64,000 nucleotides of DNA from Lunatimonas sp. (GCF_020832325.1 NZ_JAFIEU010000002.1:1-64000), one strand, 5' to 3'. Positions 52,815 to 60,319 are shown, counted from the stretch's first letter. A program made the numbers and translations. Notes: a model not told the origin generated them from the sequence alone.

Positions 52815-53921
52815 TTAGACGCTTTTCTTTACAGATACATCTTCTCTTAACTTTTTCTCTTGTCTTTTCACGGATTCTTCATGGATGCAATAAAGCAATT
52901 CCTTCATGAATTTCTCGCTAAGGTTCTTTTCAATACCTCGTTGCGTCCTGGAGTCCATCACGGCTTTCCAGCGTTCGGCTTGAAACACGGTTAGGTTATG
53001 CTCGCGCTTGTGGTCACCGATTTGGTCGATGATCGCAAATCGCTCGGCAAGCAGGTCCAAAAGCTGATCGTCGATGTGGTCAACAGCTCGGCGTAGATCC
53101 TGAAGTTTTTCAGAAGGTTGTTCCGCTTCCAATGGCTTTTTGAAATCGATCGCGTCGATGATTTCTCTCAAGCGCCGGGGCGTTACCTGCTGTTTCGCAT
53201 CAGACCACGCATTGTCTGGGTCGTGGTGGGTCTCGATCATCAATCCATCTAAGCCGAAATTGATTGCTCGCTGAGCCGTTTCCAGTAATCCCTCCCGGTT
53301 ACCAACGATGTGGCTGGGGTCATTGATTACCTGCATGCCCTTCCAGATTCGCTTTAGGTGCATGGGCATAGACCAGTTTGGCTTGTTTCGGAAACGCTTG
53401 TCGTAGGCGTCACTGAAACCACGATGGATAGCTGCCAACTTGTTAATACCGACGGCCTGCAACCTCTCAAGTGCTCCTCTCCAAAGCTCCAAGTCGGGGT
53501 TCATGGGATTCTTCACCATTACCGGGATGTCCACACCTTTCAGCGCGTCGGCAATTTCCTGTACGGCAAAGGGGTTTACGGTAGTTCGAGCACCTATCCA
53601 AAGGATGTCCACACCATGCTTCAGCGCTGACTCCACGTGGGCGGTGTTTCCTACCTCGGTAGTAATGGGGACATTTAGGTGATGCCTTACAATTTCCATC
53701 CAGGTTAGACCCACTTCTCCGATACCTTCAAAGCTTCCCGGCCGGGTTCGTGGTTTCCAGATACCTGCACGAAACACGTCGGGAACCATATTGGCCTCCT
53801 TCATGTCCAAACAGATTTTTTCGATTTGCTCAGGAGTCTCCGCGCTGCAAGGTCCCGCGATGATCAGGTGCTTGTCTTTCAAGCCCAAACCCCAATCCTG
53901 TGTTTGTAAGTGATTTTCCAT
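52815..53921 (-). CDS. aroF: Bifunctional DAHP synthase / chorismate mutase (AroF-AroQ fusion)
   Basis: This is 368 residues. The DAHP synthase domain of the KdsA-like (type I-beta) form (about 15-260) has HLIIAGPCSAETPEQIEKIC, VFRAGIWKPRTRPGSFEGIG, TEVGNTAHVESALKHGVDIL and GLMIETHHDPDNAWSDA. The C-terminal AroQ mutase (about 275-355) has LRRAVDHIDDQLLDLLAERF. It carries out the first committed step and the chorismate-to-prephenate step. Fusion lets prephenate bound at the mutase inhibit the synthase, as known for Prevotella. It is the first structural gene after the attenuator terminator; ATG follows the terminator T-tract by 20 bases. Confidence 0.96.
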   Translation of the reverse strand: MENHLQTQDWGLGLKDKHLIIAGPCSAETPEQIEKICLDMKEANMVPDVFRAGIWKPRTRPGSFEGIGEVGLTWMEIVRHHLNVPITTEVGNTAHVESALKHGVDILWIGARTTVNPFAVQEIADALKGVDIPVMVKNPMNPDLELWRGALERLQAVGINKLAAIHRGFSDAYDKRFRNKPNWSMPMHLKRIWKGMQVINDPSHIVGNREGLLETAQRAINFGLDGLMIETHHDPDNAWSDAKQQVTPRRLREIIDAIDFKKPLEAEQPSEKLQDLRRAVDHIDDQLLDLLAERFAIIDQIGDHKREHNLTVFQAERWKAVMDSRTQRGIEKNLSEKFMKELLYCIHEESVKRQEKKLREDVSVKKSV

Positions 53922-53940
53922 TTTCTTGATTCTAGTTAAT

Positions 53941-53970
53941 AAAAAAGGCCCGATTCCTTCGAACCGGGCC
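53941..53970 (-). terminator. Attenuator terminator in the aromatic operon leader
   Basis: In the transcript, GGCCCGGTTC pairs with GAATCGGGCC around a GAAG tetraloop, a ten-pair stem with one G-U pair, followed at once by six Us. It lies between the Phe/Tyr leader peptide and aroF, inside the operon leader, so it is an attenuator and not an end-of-operon terminator. Confidence 0.88.
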
Positions 53971-53997
53971 TCTTTAAGTTTATCTTTTGTTTTAGTT

Positions 53998-54087
53998 TTA
54001 ACTCAGACAATAAGCAGCTCCGATTCGCCCTTGGGGACGAAAGTAAAAGTAAAAGAAGCTAAAATAGGTAGCTGCGAAATTTTTCAT
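53998..54087 (-). CDS. Phe/Tyr-rich attenuator leader peptide
   Basis: This is a 29-codon ORF on the complement, too short for the ORF track: ATG at 54087, TAA at 54000-53998. Codons 8-17 read YFSFFYFYFR. In all, six of 29 residues are Phe and four are Tyr, the end products of the operon behind it. Its stop lies 28 bases before the terminator stem. This is the arrangement of pheL-type leader peptides: translation speed through the Phe/Tyr codons reports the supply of charged tRNA. There is no homology claim; identification rests on composition, position and the RNA pairings. Confidence 0.88.
   Translation of the reverse strand: MKNFAATYFSFFYFYFRPQGRIGAAYCLS
54014..54075 (-). promoter_or_regulatory. 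Pause and antiterminator segments of the attenuator
   Basis: In the transcript, segment 1 (GCAGCTACC, codons 5-7) can pair with segment 2 (GGAGCTGC, codons 23-25). GAATCGG (codons 21-23), overlapping segment 2 by two bases, occurs again in the 3' arm of the terminator. Both copies can pair with CCGGTTC in the terminator 5' arm. A ribosome stalled at Phe/Tyr codons 8-16 would cover segment 1, free GAATCGG and so block the terminator. Confidence 0.75.
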
Positions 54088-54091
54088 GCGT

Positions 54092-54122
54092 CAAATTTAA
54101 CCTTCCTGTTATTAAAATCAAA
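54092..54122 (-). promoter_or_regulatory. Promoter of the aromatic amino acid operon
   Basis: TTTG, 19 bases, then TAAATTTG is a full match to the Bacteroidota consensus TTTG-N19-21-TAnnTTTG. The -7 box ends only four bases before the leader-peptide ATG, so transcription would start at or next to the ATG. AGGAAGG lies 13 bases before the ATG, rather far for a Shine-Dalgarno site. Confidence 0.65.
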
Positions 54123-54148
54123 TTAATTATTGAAAAATATGAAACATT

Positions 54149-54180
54149 TTTGTCCGTTCGATTTTTAGCACTAAATTTTG
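54149..54180 (+). promoter_or_regulatory. Promoter of the alpha/beta hydrolase cluster
   Basis: TTTG, 19 bases, then TAAATTTTG (the box with one extra spacer base) points right, back to back with the aromatic operon promoter. The start point would be near 54185. The track's TTG start at 54178 would lie inside this box, which supports the ATG at 54205 instead. Confidence 0.5.
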
Positions 54181-54204
54181 AATACTATAGAGAAGCCATC
54201 ACTT

Positions 54205-55410
54205 ATGCCCCATCTTAACCTACCCAAGATATTTCCGTTGCTTGTTTCCTTATCCGTGCTATCGATATGCGCTATGGTCCCGGATTGCTTGTTTGCCCAA
54301 CGAAACAGCGATTCAGACATGCCGCGCCAACCCCATGAAAGCTGGGAGCAGATCGCTCCTTTCTTTTCGCCGCCGGCGGCTTACAAAAACCAATACGGTG
54401 AATACCGCAGTCCGCTGCTTTTTGAAGATGGAAAGCGCGTAAGGAATAAGCGGGCATGGGAAAAGCGGAGGGTCGAGATCCGGGACAAATGGCATGGTCT
54501 GATGGGAACCTGGCCCGAAATCAACCAACTCCCTGCATTTGAGATCTTAGAGACCATAGAGAAAGAGGGCTTCTGGCAAAAGAAGATTGCCTTCGACTGG
54601 GTGCCCGGCCAACGCACGACGGGTTATCTCCTGATACCTTTTGGGGCGTCCAAGTATCCGGCCGTTATTACGGTATATTACGAGCCCGAAACCGCAGCGG
54701 GCTTGGGCAGACCCGATTTACCGGATCGGGATTTTGCCCTGCAATTGACTCAGCGGGGTTTTGTGACGCTCTCTCTCGGTACCACGGAATCCACCTTAAA
54801 TCAGACTTATTCTATCTACTACCCCTCTATAGATGAAGCGCAGGTAGAGCCCTTGTCCATGTTGGCCTATGCCGCCGCCACCTCCTGGCATGTATTGGCT
54901 CAACAGCCCGAGGTGGATCCAGATCGGATCGGCATCATGGGCCACTCATACGGAGGTAAATGGGCCATGTTTGCGTCCTGTCTGTACGATAAGTTTGTCG
55001 CTGCTGCTTGGTCCGATCCCGGCATCGTATTCCAACAGGATCGCCCCAGTATCAATTATTGGGAGCCGTGGTATTTGGGATATCATCCCCCTCCCTGGCG
55101 AAAAAGAGGCATGCCCGAGGCGGATAACCCTGCGGTTGGCCTGTATCCGATATTGCTGGAAAAAGGGCTGGATTTACATGAGTTGCATGCGCTGATGGCA
55201 CCAAGACCTTTTCTGGTATCCGGCGGTTCTGAAGATCCTGTGGAGCGATGGATCCCACTCAATCACAGCGTGGAAGTCAACAAATTGCTTGGGTATACAC
55301 ACCGTGTAGGAATGACCAATCGGTCTGATCATGCCCCCAATGCGGCTTCCAATGCGGTTATTGTGGATTTTTTCAGTTATTTTCTGCTACTTGAATCCCA
55401 TACCCGTTGA
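54205..55410 (+). CDS. Secreted alpha/beta hydrolase (esterase-like)
   Basis: This is 401 residues from ATG at 54205, with a signal peptide (FPLLVSLSVLSICAMVPDCL then FAQ). The hydrolase domain has RTTGYLLIPFGASKYPAVIT, the nucleophile elbow GIMGHSYGGKWAMFASCLYD (GHSYGG), an acidic residue near VSGGSEDPVERW and a His in RSDHAPNAASN. The pattern resembles acetyl-xylan or glucuronoyl esterases and dienelactone hydrolases. The substrate is unknown. It opens a plus-strand cluster with transporter, SDR, DapA-family enzyme and LacI regulator, so it may release the compound the cluster consumes. Confidence 0.85.
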   Translation: MPHLNLPKIFPLLVSLSVLSICAMVPDCLFAQRNSDSDMPRQPHESWEQIAPFFSPPAAYKNQYGEYRSPLLFEDGKRVRNKRAWEKRRVEIRDKWHGLMGTWPEINQLPAFEILETIEKEGFWQKKIAFDWVPGQRTTGYLLIPFGASKYPAVITVYYEPETAAGLGRPDLPDRDFALQLTQRGFVTLSLGTTESTLNQTYSIYYPSIDEAQVEPLSMLAYAAATSWHVLAQQPEVDPDRIGIMGHSYGGKWAMFASCLYDKFVAAAWSDPGIVFQQDRPSINYWEPWYLGYHPPPWRKRGMPEADNPAVGLYPILLEKGLDLHELHALMAPRPFLVSGGSEDPVERWIPLNHSVEVNKLLGYTHRVGMTNRSDHAPNAASNAVIVDFFSYFLLLESHTR

Positions 55411-55483
55411 TTAAAAAAATGAGTATATTGGCAGGATTTTGCCAGAACGTGGACAAAAAATTTGTCACCCAAACCAACAAACA

Positions 55484-56719
55484 TTGAAAGAACCATCCTC
55501 TCTGCCATCCAAACACCCAGGATCGTTTCGACGCTGGTGGAAGTCCCTGGGACCGGGCATTATCACGGCAGCCCTAGTGTTTGGCCCCGGCAGCCTAACC
55601 ATCACCTCCAAGCTTGGTGCCGTATTTAGCTATAACCTCTTGTGGGTGCTGGTAGTAACCACTGTGCTGATGATGACCTTCACGGGAATGGGAGCCCGTA
55701 TTGGGTTGGTTACCAATCAGTCGCTGTTGGCCACTTTCCGGCAACGCTGGGGAAAATGGGCAGCTCTTTTGGCAGGATTTGGGATCTTTCTGGTAACTGC
55801 CTCTTTCCAAGCGGGAAATACCATCGGAGCCGGTCTGGCATTCGCTGAGTCATTTGGTACGTCTACAGTCCCCTGGATTCTGTTTATCTCCCTCGCCGCA
55901 ATATCCCTGTTATTTACCCGCTCTTTTTATAAGATTTTGGAGAAAGTCATGGTAACCATGGTGGGGATCATGCTAATTTCTTTTTTGTTTACTGTAGTTA
56001 TTTCCAAACCAGATTGGGTTCGAATCCTTCAAAGCCTCGTACCGTCTGTTCCGGAGGGATCGCTGTTGCTGGTCATTGCGCTGGTGGCTTCTACCTTTTC
56101 CATAGGCGGGGCTTTTTATCAGTCTTATTTGGTGCAGGAGAGGGGGTGGAAAACGTCTTCAGCCACTCAGGCCAAAAAAGAAGCCTTTACGGGTATTCTG
56201 GTGCTGGGATTGATCTCTGGGATGATACTGGTAAGTGCTGCGACCATCCTGTTTCCACAGGGTATTCAGGTAAATTCGGCTTCCGATATGGGGAAGGCGC
56301 TTGAGCCCCTGTACGGTAACTTGGCTACGCATATCTTTATGCTGGGGCTTTTTGGAGCTTCATTTTCTTCGTTGGTGGGAAATGCCACCATAGGGGGTAC
56401 CTTATTTGCAGATGCGCTTGGTCTGGGGAGGGATCTGAACAGCAAGCCGGTAAAGATTCTGATATCTTTGGTCATTGTATTAGGGGCCACGGTCGCGCTG
56501 GTGTTTGGAAGGCTGCCGCTGGAGCTCATCGTCTTTGCTCAGGGGGTCACGATCTTTGTGGTGCCGTTTATAGGGATTGGTATGTTTCTCATTGCTGGGG
56601 ACACTAAGTTGATGGGAGCGCTGGCGAATAGTAGGCGTACGCGGGTGCTTGGCGTAGTGGGCATTCTGGTGCTGCTTGTCTTGGCGGGAACCAATTTTAA
56701 GAGTCTCTTTTTGTCATAA
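55484..56719 (+). CDS. Nramp-fold membrane transporter without canonical metal-binding motifs
   Basis: This is about 411 residues with eleven or so membrane helices. The start is TTG at 55484 (alternative TTG at 55439); there is no ATG before helix 2. The Nramp fold is seen in SLGPGIITAALVFGPGSLTI and LLAGFGIFLVTASFQAGNTI. In helix 1 the metal-binding DPGN is replaced by FGPGS. In helix 6 the usual MPH is replaced within STFSIGGAFYQSYLVQERGW. It is therefore unlikely to carry Mn2+ or Fe2+ in the standard way. The operon context points to an organic substrate. Confidence 0.85.
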   Translation: MKEPSSLPSKHPGSFRRWWKSLGPGIITAALVFGPGSLTITSKLGAVFSYNLLWVLVVTTVLMMTFTGMGARIGLVTNQSLLATFRQRWGKWAALLAGFGIFLVTASFQAGNTIGAGLAFAESFGTSTVPWILFISLAAISLLFTRSFYKILEKVMVTMVGIMLISFLFTVVISKPDWVRILQSLVPSVPEGSLLLVIALVASTFSIGGAFYQSYLVQERGWKTSSATQAKKEAFTGILVLGLISGMILVSAATILFPQGIQVNSASDMGKALEPLYGNLATHIFMLGLFGASFSSLVGNATIGGTLFADALGLGRDLNSKPVKILISLVIVLGATVALVFGRLPLELIVFAQGVTIFVVPFIGIGMFLIAGDTKLMGALANSRRTRVLGVVGILVLLVLAGTNFKSLFLS

Positions 56720-56739
56720 CCTAACTGTTACAATAATAC

Positions 56740-57756
56740 ATGAATTCATTGGAAGAATTGGAGAGGAAACTGGCTACACCCAGCGAAGCTTGTGTAGCGG
56801 ACATGGCAAGAATACAGGGAGATATCCTTGTCTTAGGGGTGGGTGGCAAGATGGGCCCTAGCTTGGCAAAACTAGCCGTAAATGCCCTGAGGCAGGCAGG
56901 TTCCTCCAGTAGGGTCATCGGTGTTTCCCGCTTTTCCGAGGCAGGCGTGAAGGATGATTTGATCCGCCATGGGGTGGAGGCGATATCCGCGGATATCCTA
57001 GATGACGGGGAGTTGGCCAGATTGCCCAAGGTGGAGAATGTGATTTTTATGGCTGGGAAAAAGTTTGGTACGAGTGGCAACGAGCATTTTACCTGGGCTA
57101 TGAATGCCTACCTTCCCGGGAGGGTGGCCGAGCACAACCGGGCTGCCCGAATCGTGGTTTTTTCTTCCGGTAACGTCTATCCTTTTGTACCGTTGAGTTC
57201 GGGAGGGGCCACAGAAGATACCCCGCCGGGGCCAGTGGGTGAGTACGCCCAATCCTGTCTCGGCCGGGAACGGATCTTTCAGTCCTTTAGCCACCGCTAC
57301 CAAATTCCCATGCTCATTTACAGGCTGAATTATGCCATTGATATGCGCTACGGAAATTTGTTGGAAATCGCGAAGATGGTTTACGAAGAAAGGGAAATCG
57401 ATGTGACCAACGGATACATGAACGTGATCTGGCAAGGTGATGCAAATGAGATTGCCCTGCGTTCCCTGCTGCATTGCGAAGCTCCGGCCAAGATCCTCAA
57501 CGTCACCGGTCCGGAAATCGTATCTATCCGGTGGGTGGCAGAGGAGTTTGGAGAGTTATTCGGCAAGCGGCCTAAGTTTGGCGGTGAGGAGGCCCCCAGT
57601 GCCTTGCTTAACAATGCGGCACGGTGCCATAGGCTGTTTGGCTATCCCCGTGTTACCCTCAAAGAAATGATAGAAATGACGTACGAATGGGTCATACAAG
57701 GCGGGGAGACCTTTAATAAACCCACCCATTTTCAAGAGCGATCTGGAAAATATTAA
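56740..57756 (+). CDS. Extended SDR (NAD-dependent epimerase-like) lacking the catalytic lysine
   Basis: This 338-residue protein has the nucleotide motif ILVLGVGGKMGPSLAKLAVN near residue 28. VIFMAGKKFGTSG, RIVVFSSGNVYPFVPLS and a C-terminal epimerase-type tail follow. At the YxxxK position the sequence is EYAQSCLGRERIF, so Lys is replaced by Cys while Tyr and the Ser of FSSGN are kept. It may be a lyase or dehydratase-like SDR or use an alternative base. It lies 20 bases after the transporter and 63 before the DapA-family gene. Confidence 0.86.
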   Translation: MNSLEELERKLATPSEACVADMARIQGDILVLGVGGKMGPSLAKLAVNALRQAGSSSRVIGVSRFSEAGVKDDLIRHGVEAISADILDDGELARLPKVENVIFMAGKKFGTSGNEHFTWAMNAYLPGRVAEHNRAARIVVFSSGNVYPFVPLSSGGATEDTPPGPVGEYAQSCLGRERIFQSFSHRYQIPMLIYRLNYAIDMRYGNLLEIAKMVYEEREIDVTNGYMNVIWQGDANEIALRSLLHCEAPAKILNVTGPEIVSIRWVAEEFGELFGKRPKFGGEEAPSALLNNAARCHRLFGYPRVTLKEMIEMTYEWVIQGGETFNKPTHFQERSGKY

Positions 57757-57819
57757 TCCAGCCGGTTCCGGCATTCGGTGCGGGACGAATGCTGACTGCT
57801 GGAGATAAACCAAAGTGAA

Positions 57820-58896
57820 ATGAACATACTAGATAAATCGATAAAGACAGCCTTGCATGATGGCTTGGCCATACCGGCGCACCCCTTGGCATTGGATGGT
57901 GAGCGGAAGTTCGATGAGCGAAGGCAACGAGGCCTTACCCGCTACTACATCGCAAGTGGGGCCGGTGGTGTGGCGGTGGGAGTACACTCCACCCAGTTTG
58001 AAATCAGGGATAAGAAGGTAGGGCTGTTTGAGCCGGTCTTGCGCATCGCCATGGAAGAGATTCACGCGGCCCAGATTACCCGGCCCTTTGTGAAAGTTGC
58101 CGGAATCGTGGGGCCCACGGATCAGGCTATCGCAGAAGCCCAATTGGCGGCTGAATTGGGCTATGACTTGGGTCTGTTGAGTGCCGGTGGCCTTGGGGAC
58201 TGGTCCGAAGCGGAGCTGATACAGCGGGCAGAAAAAGTTGCCGACCATATTCCGCTATTTGGCTTTTACCTCCAGCCTTCAGCGGGAGGCAGGTTGTTGA
58301 GCCATGCATTCTGGAGGGACTTTGCCGATATTCCCAACGTACATGCCATCAAAATGGCACCCTTCAACAGGTACCAATCACTGGATGTCATTCGGGCCGT
58401 GCTGGGTTCAGACAGGTACGCAGATATCGCCCTGTATACCGGCAACGACGATAATATCGTCGCTGACCTCTTGACTACGTACCGCATGTGGGTAAACGGC
58501 AGTTACCGGGAAAAGGAAATCGTAGGTGGGTTACTCGGCCATTGGGCTGTATGGACCCATAAGGCTGTGGAGCTCTTGGAGGATATCAAACACTGTAAGC
58601 GGAGCGGTTCACCGAGTATGTCTGAGCTGCTAGCACTCGGTGTGCAGGTAACCGACGTGAATGCGGCGATCTTCGATCCACACCACCAATTTCACGGCTG
58701 TATCCCAGGGATTCACGAGATACTTCGTCGGCAGGGGCTGTTGGAAGGTCGCTGGTGCCTCAACCCTTCCGAGGAATTGTCACCGGGCCAAATGGAAGAA
58801 ATAGATCGGGTATACAGGGACTATCCGCACCTGAACGACGATGACTTTGTTCGGCAACATATGAATGAATTCTTGGGAGGGCAGGCGAATGGGTAG
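57820..58896 (+). CDS. DapA-family (dihydrodipicolinate synthase-like) lyase/aldolase
   Basis: This is a 358-residue TIM-barrel enzyme of the DHDPS/NAL/KDG-aldolase superfamily, longer than DapA (about 290). It shows GAGGVAVGVHSTQFEI in place of the GTTGE loop, FGFYLQPSAGGR (Tyr region) and the Schiff-base Lys in HAIKMAPFNRYQSLD. A C-terminal extension from about 290 is specific to this subgroup. It probably cleaves or forms a 2-oxo acid bond in sugar-acid catabolism. True lysine synthesis is unlikely given the neighbours. Confidence 0.87.
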   Translation: MNILDKSIKTALHDGLAIPAHPLALDGERKFDERRQRGLTRYYIASGAGGVAVGVHSTQFEIRDKKVGLFEPVLRIAMEEIHAAQITRPFVKVAGIVGPTDQAIAEAQLAAELGYDLGLLSAGGLGDWSEAELIQRAEKVADHIPLFGFYLQPSAGGRLLSHAFWRDFADIPNVHAIKMAPFNRYQSLDVIRAVLGSDRYADIALYTGNDDNIVADLLTTYRMWVNGSYREKEIVGGLLGHWAVWTHKAVELLEDIKHCKRSGSPSMSELLALGVQVTDVNAAIFDPHHQFHGCIPGIHEILRRQGLLEGRWCLNPSEELSPGQMEEIDRVYRDYPHLNDDDFVRQHMNEFLGGQANG

Positions 58897-58969
58897 TTGG
58901 GTTGGTTCAGGGATCCGCTAGCCCAATCTTTGTGCGCAAGATATGACAGCCAATAAAAAGTTATAAACA

Positions 58970-59094
58970 CATGAAATCTAGCATGATGTAGCCGTCACAC
59001 AGCGGGATGCCCCGATAGCTATCGGGAAAACATGCGACCTGCCTGCCGATAGGCAGGGATTCTATCTGACCGTTAAAGAACAAATTATAAACAG
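58970..59094 (+). repeat. 125-base repeated leader, copy 2 (before the LacI-type gene)
   Basis: This is the same element as 50243-50367 in the same orientation relative to its downstream gene, again ending at the ATG. Hairpins here are the 16-base palindrome CCCGATAGCTATCGGG and CCTGCCT/AGGCAGG with a six-base loop. TTATAAACACATGAAA at its left edge and TTATAAACAGATGAAA at its right edge form a 16-base direct repeat with one mismatch. Confidence 0.88.
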
Positions 59095-60150
59095 ATGAAA
59101 AGCAAGAGAGTTCTTTCGGGGGTCAAGGAAATAGCCCGCAGGGCAAACGTATCCATTGCTACCGTAGACCGCGTATTACACAATCGAAGTGGGGTGTCTC
59201 CCAAAACGAAAAAGAAGATTGAAGCCATTATCAAAGAGCTCAACTACCGACCCAATATCTTGGCGAGTAGGCTGGCATCGGGTAAGGTGTTTCACATCGC
59301 CGTGATCATTCCCAAGCGTTCAGAGCGGACCGACTTTTGGGATGCTCCTTTGAAGGGCATTGAACGGGCACAGGAGGAAATCAAGCAATACGGCGTGACG
59401 GTGGATACCTTCCTCTTTGATCTGCAGGACAGAAGTACCTTTCAGCAGGGGGTAGAAAAAATCAAGGAAAAGAACTATGACGGCGTGTTAATCGCTCCTT
59501 CTTTTGTGGAAGAGGCCGTGCCATTCCTGAAATACTGTAAGGAGAAAGGTATGCCGTTTGTGTTTATAGACAGCAATATCGAGAACCAACCGAGCCTATC
59601 TTATATCGGCCCGCCGTTACTTCAGAGTGGCTTTCTTGGCGCGAGATTATGTGATTTTGGACTTGGTAAGTCCCGGAAAATTTTGTTGGTGCATATCACC
59701 AAGCAACCAAATAGCTATAACTACGCACAGATCGAAAAGGGCTTTAGATCCTATTTTGAACAAAGTGATGATCCCTATGACCTGATCAGACTGGACATTG
59801 AGCATGCGGATCAAGAATCGGTGGAAATTTCGCTGAAGCGGGCCATGATGCATCATCCCGCTGTGGAGGCGATTTTCGTGACGAATTCGCGGGTGTTTTC
59901 CGTGGCAAAGTTTCTGGAAGACGAAGGAATCACCCATTTGCACCTGGTTGGATACGATTTTGTGTTACAGAATCAGGAATATCTGCGAAAGGGAGTCATA
60001 GACTTTTTGATTTGTCACAAACCGGAGGATCAGGGTTATAAGGGTCTGATGAATCTTTACCGCCATTTGAGTCTCAAGCTGCCCGTAGACCCGGTGTACT
60101 ACATGCCCATTGATATCGTGACCAAGGAGAATCAGGAGTATTACCGTTAG
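59095..60150 (+). CDS. LacI-family transcriptional regulator
   Basis: This is a 351-residue regulator. The HTH VKEIARRANVSIATVDRVLH and hinge YRPNILASRLASGK are at the N-terminus (about 5-65). A periplasmic-binding-protein-like effector domain follows (FHIAVIIPKRSERTDFWDAP, YDGVLIAPSFVEEAV, EAIFVTNSRVFSVAKFLEDE). It probably represses or activates the upstream hydrolase-transporter-SDR-DapA cluster in response to a sugar or sugar acid. I could not identify an operator. Its leader is the 125-base repeat. Confidence 0.94.
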   Translation: MKSKRVLSGVKEIARRANVSIATVDRVLHNRSGVSPKTKKKIEAIIKELNYRPNILASRLASGKVFHIAVIIPKRSERTDFWDAPLKGIERAQEEIKQYGVTVDTFLFDLQDRSTFQQGVEKIKEKNYDGVLIAPSFVEEAVPFLKYCKEKGMPFVFIDSNIENQPSLSYIGPPLLQSGFLGARLCDFGLGKSRKILLVHITKQPNSYNYAQIEKGFRSYFEQSDDPYDLIRLDIEHADQESVEISLKRAMMHHPAVEAIFVTNSRVFSVAKFLEDEGITHLHLVGYDFVLQNQEYLRKGVIDFLICHKPEDQGYKGLMNLYRHLSLKLPVDPVYYMPIDIVTKENQEYYR

Positions 60151-60319
60151 GTGTGTTAGGCTGGTAGTATGATATAAGCGTGATCCAAGTATCAGGAGAG
60201 CTAATCATAGAGGGGGGTTCTCTTTGAGAGGTTTTGGGAAATCGTGAATAGTTAGGTTTTTTTCAGAATATTTGGTTACTTGGATAATTGATAGTTTTTA
60301 ACGATGATACAACTTTACT

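Noticed and set aside
53926-54126. 66-residue plus-strand ORF across the attenuator
   Set aside because: It is the reverse of the leader peptide and terminator, with no family features; the opposite strand explains every base.
54178-54204. TTG start of the alpha/beta hydrolase at 54178
   Set aside because: The codon lies in the predicted -7 box TAAATTTTG; the ATG at 54205 begins directly before the signal peptide.
56017-56031. tRNA T-loop-like string GGTTCGAATCC
   Set aside because: It lies within the Nramp-fold coding frame and has no acceptor stem, D-arm or anticodon arm around it.
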